Shown in pieces: positions 10,467-20,098 of a DNA stretch of 64,000 nucleotides; within the stretch, counting starts at the first letter, position 1, and every line of letters begins with the position of its first letter. The stretch comes from Ophiobolus disseminans (Eukaryota; Ascomycota; Dothideomycetes; Pleosporales; Phaeosphaeriaceae), in NCBI GenBank assembly GCA_010093685.1, contig MU006235.1, positions 883,780 to 947,779 of the forward strand. The letters run 5' to 3'. Below the pieces are notes generated by a model. The model was not told where the DNA came from and did not search any database. It was given only the letters and a program-made list of their open reading frames with translations. The position numbers were made by a program, and so were the translations under genes.

Positions 10467-10868
10467 ATGCCTCCGAAGAAAGGAAAAGGCACCATTGCAC
10501 CAGAGCAGGTAAACAAGAAAGAAATCGAGAAGATCAAAGCCCAAGTTCCCCGAATTGCAGACGACCAGACCGCTACGAACACTTACCTAGCAACCTTTAA
10601 GCCGGAAAAACAGTTTCACGCTACACGTGTCTTCAAAGAAGAGAATGATAGATTGGCGCAAGTTGCCGCCCAGGTCCAAGCCCAAGCCCAGGCTCAAGCT
10701 CAGGCTCAGACACAAGCTCAAGCTCAAGCCGAATCCCAGGAAAAAATTCCTTCAATCAACAGACCAGGAACAGGATGGCAGAGAGACAGGGACTTTGTCA
10801 AGAAATACGGCTCCATTTTCCCTAGGAAGCGCCAGCCCCGATGGTATCCCTCGCCCGACCGGCAATGA
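10467..10868 (+). CDS. Possible N-terminal exon of the Argonaute-like gene (QA-repeat)
   Basis: An ATG in good context (CACCATGCC) opens a 133-codon frame that starts MPPKKGKGT, runs through a glutamine-alanine repeat (QAQAQAQAQ, from about 10669 to 10735) and ends in a basic, proline-rich stretch and a TGA at 10866-10868. Low-complexity basic N-termini are common in fungal Argonautes, and the gene follows at once on the same strand. No donor/acceptor pair was found that joins this frame to the frame used at 10921 without a stop, so the link would need a frameshift or an unusual splice. It may instead be an independent or decayed exon. Confidence 0.4.
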   Translation: MPPKKGKGTIAPEQVNKKEIEKIKAQVPRIADDQTATNTYLATFKPEKQFHATRVFKEENDRLAQVAAQVQAQAQAQAQAQTQAQAQAESQEKIPSINRPGTGWQRDRDFVKKYGSIFPRKRQPRWYPSPDRQ

Positions 10869-10920
10869 TCTCCGAACTACCGACGTGCACCTAGTGAACA
10901 ACGAGAGAACATCAACAACA

Positions 10921-12945
10921 ATGGAGGAATCTGAGCCTGCCAAACGCAAACTCACAGAGGGTGTCTCACACAAAATTGACGATTGGGCTCTGACGGAACG
11001 ACTCATAGAAATTGCCGGGTAGACTTTAGCGCCATATCCGATCAGAAAAGAAATGCAAAACAAGACTCAGGATGTTTACGCCAACGGCTTTGAAATCACA
11101 CTGAACGACGAGTCCGTCTTTCACGAGTTCCACATCACCGGCATACCTGGCGGCCAGTCAAAGAGGATGACGAAAATGTTCGTCGACACTGCAATCGAGA
11201 AGTCGACTGTGTTGAACAAGTATCGAGATTATTTTGCTGCCGATGACACCAACACCATAATCGCATGGAAGGACGTGCGCGATCCTTTCAAGGGGAAGAC
11301 TACCTCTAAGGTTGATACCACTGCTGGATTCCATCTTGTTGACATCAAAGACGGCGATGAATCAATATCATTGTATCTTCAGCACACCCATGAAGTCGAT
11401 ATCGCTAGTCTCCGACGCTATGTCGCATCTGAGCAAGGAGATGAGGGCTTCAACCTTATAGTATGGGATGAAACCGCGACGGTAAAATCTCTGAACATTG
11501 ACATTGCAAAGTGCTTTGATGGCCACACCTTTCGGCTGGGCTCAAACAAGTTCTTCCTGGATACCGGCTCCAGCCCACTGAAAGATTCACCGCTCTGCAC
11601 CATTCGAGGCTACTACTTTTCCACACGACCAAGAATGGGTAAGATCCTGTTGACTGTCAACAGCTGCACGAGTGCATTTTTCCGGCCCTTGCCTTTGAGT
11701 GAGCTTATGACCGATACTAACAAAAAGCTTTTCAGCAAAAATTACCCAAGCATGCTCACTGGGCTTCGCGTTTTCATTGAATATGATCGAGTTGGAAAAG
11801 ACAAAGCCAAAGTGACGGACATCAACAACACTGAGAATCGTATCAAGAGGATATGCGAGCTTGGTGTGGCTTGCAACAAGGAAGAATTCACATGGAAGAA
11901 ACGTGACCAAAAGGGAGTCGTCGTCTCAGAGCAGAAGATCGACGTCGCAAGCTATCTAGCCGATGGTGAGTTACTTGATCCTCTTCTCGAGTCTTGACTA
12001 ACAGTTATAAGAATATGACGTTCAACTTCAACAACCTGAGCTTGCAGCGGTCAACCTTGGCAGCAGTCTAAAGCCGTCGTGGTTCCCACCAGAGAGGTTG
12101 ATGATCTTATCCTACCAGGTATATCGTCGTGTTGTTCCGACATCGTTAACATCAGCTACAGCAGATCCGAGATGCCTTCAACGAATTTGTCGAGGAGCAA
12201 GGCTTGGTGAAAACCACCGGCAAAACCACTGAAAAGCCCACCGCGAAACTGATAACAGTGATCTGCACGAAGCGACACCACACCCGCTTCTATCCCATCA
12301 ACAAGGGAAACATGCAAGCCATCAACAACAACTGCAAGCCTGGCCTACTTGTTGAAAGAAGTGTCGTGCACCCGTACTTCACTGACTTCTACCTCCAATC
12401 GCACAACGGTATCAAGGGTACTGCAAAACCAGCGCATTATTTTGTTCTCGTTGACGAGATGGAAATTGGGTTACTCGAGCTACAGTATCTGGTAAGACTA
12501 CCACCCAGCCATTCTTGCTACCTATTACTAAAAAACTCGTCCATAGACCCACAACCTCTGCCACACGTACGTCCGCGCCACTATGGGCGTATCTTACGCC
12601 GCACCCGCATACTACGCCGACCGCCTATGCGAGCGCGCCCGCTGCTACCTCTGCGACTTCTTCTCTCCCAGCCAAGCCACACGCGAAAAATATGCCACGT
12701 ATCGCCGCGATCTCGAGAGGGAAAAGGGCCTCCGACCGTTGCCGGAAACGCCCGAGGACACTGATGCAGGAGTGTGGTGGGACGGTATCAGGACGAAGAA
12801 AAAGGAGGTCGCGAAGGAGATGGAGGATTACACGTGGAATCAAGCGCATCATAGGTTCTTTGCTATGGCGGAGCAAAGGCCGGGGAAGCGTGATTACAAC
12901 AAGAAGAAGTGTGATGCGTTGAAGGAGACGATGTACTGGATGTAA
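10921..12945 (+). CDS. Argonaute-like protein lacking MID and the first half of PIWI
   Basis: Five exons (10921-10960, 11030-11965, 12012-12118, 12162-12491, 12547-12945) join in phase and encode about 603 residues from the in-frame ATG at 10921; a start further upstream is possible. The N-terminal and linker-1 region begins PYPIRKEMQNKTQDVYANGF. The PAZ domain is clear (RIKRICELGVACNKEEFTWKK followed by VASYLADEYDVQLQQPEL and PSWFPPERLMILSYQ). The next exon opens QIRDAFNEF and leads directly into the last part of PIWI: VICTKRHHTRFYP, HPYFTDFYLQSHNGIKG, PAHYFVLVDEM, LCHTYVRATMGVSYAAPAYYA. Roughly 300 residues that should lie between them are absent: the end of linker 2, the whole MID domain, and the PIWI part with the first catalytic Asp, the Glu and the YRDGVSEGQ Asp. 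Only the last tetrad position (His in PAHY) remains. The missing piece falls at an intron, so the frame stays open. Confidence 0.75.
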
Positions 12946-14436
12946 ATCGCCGGGGATGACGCTGATTGAGTACGGTGGTTGATGACCCGCGATGCGACGA
13001 CATTTCCTTGCTCTTTTCATTGCCGCGTTGTTCGTTTCGGAATTCTTTCTGCTTTTCCTACCTTTTCCCCAGTACTGCTGCGTTTCTGCTTTCCACTCCC
13101 TTTTGGGCGATGTCACGACCTAGATAGCTGTCAATGTTTTTCCTTGCCATCTCGCATGTCGCATGTTACCTGTCCTCCATTCCCTTACATAGTCTGTTTC
13201 CCATAGATCACCTTACATCAATCGAGTGCATTCCATTCCACTTTACTTCCCGTGCCATACTGATCTGCTGACATCATCACAAGATTACAACGTCTTCAAT
13301 ATACCAGTCCAACCAATGCGAAGATATTAAACCCTCATCAAATCATCCAACAGCCCAATTGATGAGCGAGAGCGATAACATACTGTAACGTCTTGCATCA
13401 ATTCCATTTCATCACACACTGTGGTAGTCTACACTCCTGAAAACTAATACAACTTTGCTTACCCGCCTCCGCGTTTCCTAGGAATATCACCCTTTCATAC
13501 CGGCCACAAACATTACTACCCACCCTCGCTACCGCTTCTACCCGACGCCTACACATCTGTGGATAGCTGCGAGTCATGGTTCTGCAAAAACATACACGCG
13601 TATCCAAATCCGCTGAGGTTAGTCCCATACAGCATCTGCCACGTACGGTCTTAAGCATTGTCAAATTTCCTTCATCTCCACAAAATTAGCATATGCGCGG
13701 ATAGCGCTCAATGAGTCTAAAGAGCGCACTTACAAACAGCGCATCGACGTTTAGACCTCGATAAACAGCACTCAGATAGCAATCACTGCACAACACCAAT
13801 ACCAACGTTCGACTGATTTCTTGTGAAGAAAACCATCTCCTACAACCATCCAGGCCTCTCGGTCCAGCATGCCATCGTCAGCAAGGGAATGGAAGTTGAA
13901 AATGCATGTAAGCATGACCTGTGTCTACGTCTGCTGAGCACAGCCGAAAGAGTGATGTGAACTCTCGACATACTGTGAAAGTGGATTGATACATAGCACG
14001 GCACCCGTCTCTTTCTTTTCTCTTTATCCAGTCTACAAGTGCAACCGACTGAAGCTCATACATATCCCTCGATGCCCCTATCTATAACTCGGCATGGTAT
14101 CCATAAGCTGGGTAAATCGATTCCTTGTGGCTCGGGCGCTACACTTGGAGCGGGAGACTAGGAATCATGTGGCTAGCCCAATCAAAGTTGATTGCTCTTG
14201 TCGCCTGGAAGTATAGTTACATCGCACTCGAGAACGAGGTGACGATAGAAATAAGGGCAGAAACTTCACTCATCCCTCTGATAAAGGGAAACGGCAGAAG
14301 TCGTATGTATCTTGGTTTTGTACATGCACACATTTCAAAAATTCCTTACAAGATGGAGATCAGATGAAACGCCTACCAACCCCACAAAACGCCATATAAA
14401 TGCCACCCACCTCCCTCCCCTCCTTTTCACACTCGC
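12946..14436. other. Intergenic between convergent genes
   Basis: About 1.5 kb between the 3' ends of the Argonaute-like gene and the Erv41-like gene. Small open frames on both strands show no coding character. No RNA gene was recognised. Confidence 0.45.
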
Positions 14437-15890
14437 TCAATCCCAACTCTTCTTCTCCCCAAAATCATAAAAAGCCCCCTCCCTCGCCGCGGGCGTCCCA
14501 CTCGGCGTGCCCAACATGCCCAACTCGCCCGCCCTCCTGCGTCCCTTCTTCCCCCACACCTCGAGCCCCCAATCAAACATCTGCCACGCCCAGCCGCCCG
14601 CAACCATGACACCAGACACAACATTCACCAGCCTCACAATAAGGCGCCAAAAGCCGCCCCACTCCTCGACGACAGCGAGCATAATAGGCTCGATATCGAA
14701 CTTGACAAACACGCCGGGGACGTAGTTCTCAGGCACGGTGTGTGACTGTGACGTGACTGCGTATTGGTTTGTTTTGATGGCGTGGGTGCTGAAGACGGAT
14801 TTCATGGGGTGTGCGGCGGGGTTGCGGTTTACGGATTCGAGGAGGGGGAGCAGTGAGGGCGAGTCGGTGTAGATGGTGGGCACGATGGAGAGGTAGTATT
14901 GAAATTTGTAGAAGTGGTCTTGCGGGGTGGGGGTGGTGGCGATGGTGTTATCGAGGGGGTTGGTGAGGGAGGGGTAGTAGGGTCCGAAGGACATTTCGCG
15001 GATGACGTGGGAGAAGTTGAATGCTGGGGGGAGTTAGTGATGGACTTTGAAGTGCAGGGTGGGAGGACTTACTCTGATGGTCCAGATGCTGGTCATTCCA
15101 CTCCTGATATCCATGCCCTCGTGCAGTGATATGGAAATCTCCCTGGACTTTATTTCCATCCAGACTGCCAAAGATACGACACGCATCCGGCGCACCCTTC
15201 AGTCTCGGCGTCTTGCTGAACTTCTTCTTCTTCGCCTTGCCCAGCTGCTCATGCACATCGCCAATCTCTTCCCAGGCCTGATTGCCACCATCTTCTTTGC
15301 CCAGCTCGTGCATACCCTTTTCCATCTTCTTGCCCGTCCACTGCGCCCAGTTTGTAGGATCGTTGCGCAGGAGGTCTCCCGCCAATGTTCGGTCACCAGC
15401 TGCGTCTTGCATATTGACGCGTAGGTCGGCGCAGCGCATGGCGACGATGACGTCGAGGTTTATTTGCATGTCGTGGGAGACGCCCTTTTCAACGGAAAAG
15501 GATTGTGAGGTTGTGCCGGCGAACCAGCGCGTGACTTCGGACCAGGAGAGGTATATGCATGTGAGGATGAGCGTGACGGTCCACGCCGAGGAGTTGCGAC
15601 CTTGTACGAGGTATGTTTTCTTGGTTTTGGCTGGTCATGGTTGGTTAGCAAGGCTCACAACGTGTTGCGAAGCTTGGTGTTGGTCTTGGTCTTGGTCTTG
15701 GTCGCGCGAGCTGCAGGTCGCACTGAAGTTTGAAGCTGCGAAGACAGCCCATCGCATAATCTCCACACTTCCCCATAATCCCCAAACAGAACGAAATCTA
15801 CTTACGAAAAGCATCAAAACCCGACACAATGCCACCCTTCGAAGCCCCAAACGCATCCTCGTCGAGGCGGTGTTCCGAGAAGCCGTTCAT
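14437..15890 (-). CDS. erv41: Erv41/ERGIC2-like COPII vesicle cargo receptor
   Basis: Three exons, 15890-15806, 15630-15073 and 15023-14437, give 409 residues with matching phases (GTAAGT donors, CAG acceptors, ACTAAC branch point before the last exon). The protein starts MNGFSEHRLDEDAFG and has an N-terminal membrane segment (TVTLILTCIYLSW) after FPKTKKTYLVQGR. It then shows the ERGIC N-terminal motif (VSHDMQINLDVIVAMRCADL), a lumenal domain (GDFHITARGHG, FNFSHVIREMSFGPYYPSL, NPLDNT) and a C-terminal membrane segment (VVSGVMVAGGWAW). These are hallmarks of the Erv41/Erv46 family, which cycles between ER and Golgi and retrieves or sorts cargo. The pattern and length fit Erv41 (ERGIC2) better than Erv46. 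The gene appears intact. Confidence 0.9.
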
Positions 15891-16276
15891 GACAAGCAAT
15901 CAGTCGCTCTCCAGGGCGCAGCAGGCCCAATTGCGACTCCGACTACCGTGAGAATATGAGCTTTGGTGGTTGGGGGGTAAAAGAGCGACGTTGACAGTTG
16001 GGGTTGCTTGCGCTTTCGCGATCGCGTAAAGGCCACCTTCAATGTTACAACTGCGGGCCCGTGCAGCGGAAGAGGCTCGATTGGGAAAGCTCGCCACGTG
16101 CTTGCTTTTGCACTCACGTGTAGACCATTTCTAGGTCCTTTTAGGACTGGATTGTTTTATAATTCAGGAAGGAAATCTAGAGGCTCATGATGTAAGTAAG
16201 TTTAACGTTGATTCATTTGGTCGTCTGAGCAATTACTAAAAGCCCATTCCTCGTCCACAAGCCCAACATCTCCTCC
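15891..16276. other. Upstream region of the Erv41-like gene
   Basis: 386 bp between two minus-strand genes. No gene recognised. Confidence 0.4.
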
Positions 16277-17069
16277 CTAAGTGCTCCTCTCCCTATCCAA
16301 CGCACTAAACTTCGAATCCCCACCCTGCGCCAAATCCGTATCCCCCCCACCAGTCCTCGCATTCGCCCTCTTCAAATTCTCTTGCTCAGCCTGCCTCGCG
16401 GGGTCCTTGTCGGTGCCGATCTCCCCAAACACCGTCTTACCCTTGAGTTCCTTGTCCTCTGTCAGATGCGCGCCCTTGGGCTTCTGCGCGCTGGCATCGA
16501 TCGCTGATCCTGCGTATGCAGCCACAGGCGCAATGTTACCCTGCACGCCGTCTGCCCCGATCTGGGAACCGGTCGACACGCCGCGTGTCACGCCCGAGCT
16601 GTTTACGCTCGACCCGATGGTGTTGTACGTCGGTCCGACGCCGCTCTCTTTGCCCAGGCCTTGACCGGCTTTGAGGGATTGCTCCTCGCTCCAGCCGTCT
16701 TGGGCCTCGCGTGCCTGAGCATCGACGGCCGCGTCGAGCTTGACTGCGTTGGAGGTGTCGGTGTTGTTTGTGTTGGAGGAGGCGGACGGTTGCTTCGACG
16801 CTGCTGCCTTGGGGTTGCCGGCGCCGAAGTCACCGCCGCTCTTGAGAGACTCTGCGGCGAGGGAGTCGGATGTTACCGTGCCGACGCCTTCTTGGATGGG
16901 GTTGCGAGTTGATTCTGGGTCGGTGGTGACCTACGAGATCCAAGGTTAGATGGTGGCTTTGCAATTGAGGAAGTTGGTAAGGTTGAGGTATGGTACATGT
17001 GTTGCCCACTCAAATGCCCAGATCTGCACGATTAGAGAGACATACCTTCTGTCCGTGAGAGCTAGGCAT
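16277..17069 (-). CDS. Hydrophilic stress-type (LEA-like) protein
   Basis: Two exons, 17069-17046 (eight codons, MPSSHGQK) and 16930-16277, join in phase across a 115-nt intron (GTATGT...CGTAG) and encode 225 residues. The protein is strongly hydrophilic, rich in Ala, Gly, Ser, Lys, Asp and Glu, has no cysteine and no hydrophobic segment, and contains loosely repeated motifs (SLAAESLKSGGDFG, EEQSLKAGQGLGKES, KELKGKTVFGEIG). Such intrinsically disordered proteins are common in filamentous fungi and are often induced in conidia or by stress, which is known for the type rather than shown here. The microexon start is supported by the poor coding quality of any start within exon 2. A TATA-like element lies about 100 bp upstream. 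Confidence 0.7.
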
Positions 17070-17166
17070 CTTGCTGGTAGTGAAATGTGTTTCGTCGGAT
17101 GGTACTGGAAGAGGAGCAATTCGTTGTGGTTGTTTTGATGTCAAACAGGTGAGTTGGCTACCAAGT

Positions 17167-17174
17167 GTATATAC
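17167..17174 (-). promoter_or_regulatory. TATA-like element (GTATATAC)
   Basis: Palindromic GTATATAC about 100 bp before the ATG of the stress-type gene at 17069; position fits a core promoter. Confidence 0.35.
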
Positions 17175-17621
17175 GCATCATGCGGCCAACTATGGTGCAA
17201 TCTGCGTCATGTCTACATTGTTCGTTGTGACGTCAAGCCGTCCACATTCCTTAGTTCACTCTACAATGCACCTATCGATAAGGCGCGCCAGTTGACGAGA
17301 GGGGCGTGTGTAGATCGAAATCTGGCTAATCCATGCCAGCCATATACTATCCACGGAAATGGCGTCAGACGGAGACTTCTCCGAAGGACTTTTGTTGTGG
17401 CATGTAGCGCGGAACATACGACAACCCTACGACGGAGTAGAGTAAATACATCACGAATGCGCCTGTCTGGAAGTTTGGTAATAATTCTTGTGTTTTACGT
17501 TAATATTTCAAGACCGCCATTGCAGTCGAAACCGGCCTTAAACAAAGCCATCCTCCTTTAGAGTCGTATTCATCATGCCGGGTTGATATCCCAAACGCCT
17601 TTTACCACGCAGTCCAAGCAT
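17175..17621. other. Upstream region of the stress-type gene, no gene seen
   Basis: About 450 bp between two minus-strand stress-type genes. Short open frames only. Confidence 0.4.
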
Positions 17622-18002
17622 CTATTGCTTCGCACCCGAGCTGGGATCGTTCTTGCCTGGGTAACCGTAGTCCTTGCCTGTAGTTTGTTCCAAGCCCGAG
17701 TGGTTTTTCTGGTCACGGGTGACGGCGTCATTGGGGATGCCGCTGAGCCCATCCTTGGCCTCGCGTCCCGCGCCACTAGCATCGCCGGTAGCTGGCTCAC
17801 GGAGCGATCCGCTGCCTGACGAGATGCCAGCCTCTTGTCCACCTGAGCCGACGTTGACAGTGCGTGCGTCGGCAGAGTTGAAGTCTGAAGCGACGGAAGG
17901 CTGGTCTGGGAGAGGAAGGTTGGCCTTGCGCTCATCGACGAGGTCTGGGTTCGCCTTCATGTCGACGTGTGTGTTGGACTGGCCTTGCTGGGAGGAAACC
18001 AT
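17622..18002 (-). CDS. Small hydrophilic stress-type protein
   Basis: A single exon encodes 126 residues beginning MVSSQQGQSNTHVDMK. It is hydrophilic, rich in Gly, Ser, Asp and Lys, with no cysteine and no hydrophobic segment, and ends in a Gly/Lys-rich tail (GLEQTTGKDYGYPGKNDPSS). Composition and size resemble small disordered stress or conidiation proteins of filamentous fungi. It lies 550 bp upstream of another hydrophilic gene on the same strand, which may mean shared regulation. An AGGGG (STRE-like) pentamer lies about 25 bp before the ATG (GGAAGGGGTT on the plus strand). Family not firmly recognised. Confidence 0.6.
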   Translation of the reverse strand: MVSSQQGQSNTHVDMKANPDLVDERKANLPLPDQPSVASDFNSADARTVNVGSGGQEAGISSGSGSLREPATGDASGAGREAKDGLSGIPNDAVTRDQKNHSGLEQTTGKDYGYPGKNDPSSGAKQ

Positions 18003-18898
18003 TTTGTGTTCTGGATTTGAGGCTGGAAGGGGTTAGCCAATTGTACACGCCCGGAGCGCTTGAGAGCTGCGGAGCTAACGTCCGACGCTAACCAATTGAC
18101 ATGGGAAACTTACATTGCTGGTATGTTGTGAGACCGCAGAGTATGATTTGAGATTTTGGCTTGTTGTTGAAGTTTGTACGATGATACTGGAAGGAAAGTC
18201 GCGGTTTTAAAGCCGCGCGACATCTTCAAGTGGCTCTTGCCCCACCGTGACGTCAAAACGATGTGTCCATTTCGTCGACCCTCATCGAAGATTCTGTCAC
18301 AACTGGAGCAGGTCACACGAGCCTCAGATCGGGGATCTTTCTGCAGATTTAGTCAACGCTTCCTGCATGCTCCAGGTGAGCCACATCGTATTCGTTGCCA
18401 ATGGGATGTCGTGGCGGTTATGCGTGGCACATGCGTGTGGCAGTGCACGCCTATGGCTGCAGTTGCTGCCTTTGTTGAACGCTTTTGCCTTACTCCTGCT
18501 GCACGTTAGCATTCCAGGAATTGGCCAAGCATTGCAAGTACGCATTTGATTCGTCCACAGGCGTAGTAAGGGGCGAATTGATCGAGATTAAATGTAGTCT
18601 ACAGGTCTTAAATGTGCCCGCAATGAAAGCCTCCTCTAGTATCAATCTGCAGAGTGGTATATAAATTAAACATGTGAAGGTCGAGAGACCGGGAGTGGAG
18701 TGGACCACGTGCGCGGTCGCCGGGCAGCCCGATGTGCGGTACTGGGGCTCACCGGAACGTGGGTTGCGCGACGGACAGTAACGTATCATAAATGTTTAGG
18801 CTGTCGCACTCTGAGTAGGACACTGAAACTGTGGCAGTGCACATGAGTGTTGCGGTCTAGTGATGATCCGGCTGTTTGGTGCCCGATTTGAATGGCGG
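18003..18898. other. Intergenic, no gene recognised
   Basis: About 900 bp, including the upstream region of the small stress-type gene. A near-palindrome (GTCGCGG, TTTTAAAG, CCGCGCGAC) lies around 18196-18220, about 200 bp upstream of that gene's ATG. No coding signal was seen. Confidence 0.4.
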
Positions 18899-20098
18899 CT
18901 AAGGGATGGAAGCCCAGTTGTGCAAGAACCAGTCGCGAAAGGTTGTTGGCTCGATGTCTGGGTTGAGCGAGTTAAGATAGCCTGGAGTGGCAAAATCGTA
19001 ACGCCCTTCTGCCTGGAGAGAAGGATAAGGTCAGCATCGATCCCATGTATTCTCGTAGAAGGTCTCTCACCGTTGCAACAAGGGGTGCAAGCCTACGGTA
19101 CCTTCGACCGTCTCCGTTATTTTGGGCCGTAGTCATTTGGTATTGCAAATCTGCTTTGTTAGTTTTACCCGGTCAATAGAAGAGTTCGCATACTTGGGGC
19201 ATCTTGGTATTCCGCGCCAGCCCATGATCGATCTGTAACACTGTCAATTGGGCTTTGAGTATATTCAAAGGAAAGCGAACCCACTTCTACAAGATCTGAT
19301 GACCTCTAGCAGTTCAGTCACTGTCATTCTCTCCCCATGCATCGACATCTCCGGTGCCCACGCTGGCATGTCTATGGCCCGGACGACAAATTGGGCTACA
19401 TCGTATGCGGAAGTCAGGCACAGACAAGCAAGGTTTTGCGCAGCGTCCCAAACTGGAGCAAGTGTAGTCATGCTACGGGGATTTGCGATGTAGTCGCCTT
19501 CGTTACCGTAGCCAGTATTGGTGCCCATGTGTTGTGAACGCATACCGTTCACGGAGAAGCGTTCGTAGACTGGCAACCCAGAAGGTGCGGTGTTAGCAGT
19601 CATTCTCATATCGAACTTGCACATCACTTACGTATACCACAGACGAACACGGTGTACTGGATATGACCCTGATAGTATTGCAGCAAGGCCAAAGCCGCAT
19701 TCTTCCCACGATCGAGAGTTTCGTTTTGGCCGCGCAATCCCGGCTGTCCCTCGAACTCGGCTGGTGCAAAGCGCCGTACCCTGCACTGCACAGCTGCTTC
19801 GATGAGGCGAAGCTGTGAGTTTCCCGTGACCGTCGATATGACGGTGTCAACGCCCAGCAATGCATGCTGAAGGGAGGCGGGGTCGCTATAGTCAACCACT
19901 TGGCATTGATACCCCTGAGAGATGAGGGCAGATTGGTGCTACGATCAGTGAGTCAGAACGATGCATTCCAGGATGGAGTGAAGGTGTGCAAGTACTAACA
20001 GTTCTGGATAGGATCACAAGTTGGTGACTGGTCTCGTCGTTGATCTCTCTAGCTATCAGTAGTGCTAGGCCGCAGGTGCCGGCTACTGCAACACGCAT
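18899..20098 (-). CDS. NmrA-like / isoflavone-reductase-like NAD(P)-binding protein
   Basis: Six exons (20098-20000, 19938-19632, 19569-19285, 19232-19194, 19150-19071, 19012-18899) join in phase through five introns of 43-62 nt and encode 307 residues, the usual size for the family. The N-terminal Rossmann motif is VAVAGTCGLALLIA; later motifs are VDTVISTVTG, RFAPAEFEG, VNGMRSQHMG, a TELLEVIRSC helix and the C-terminal RYDFATPGYLNSL ... FRDWFLHNW. Such proteins reduce small metabolites with NAD(P)H or act as redox sensors like NmrA; the substrate is unknown. The 39-nt fourth exon is the least certain part, but without it neither frame nor the motif order can be kept. No signal or membrane segment is present, so it should be cytosolic. 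Confidence 0.8.
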
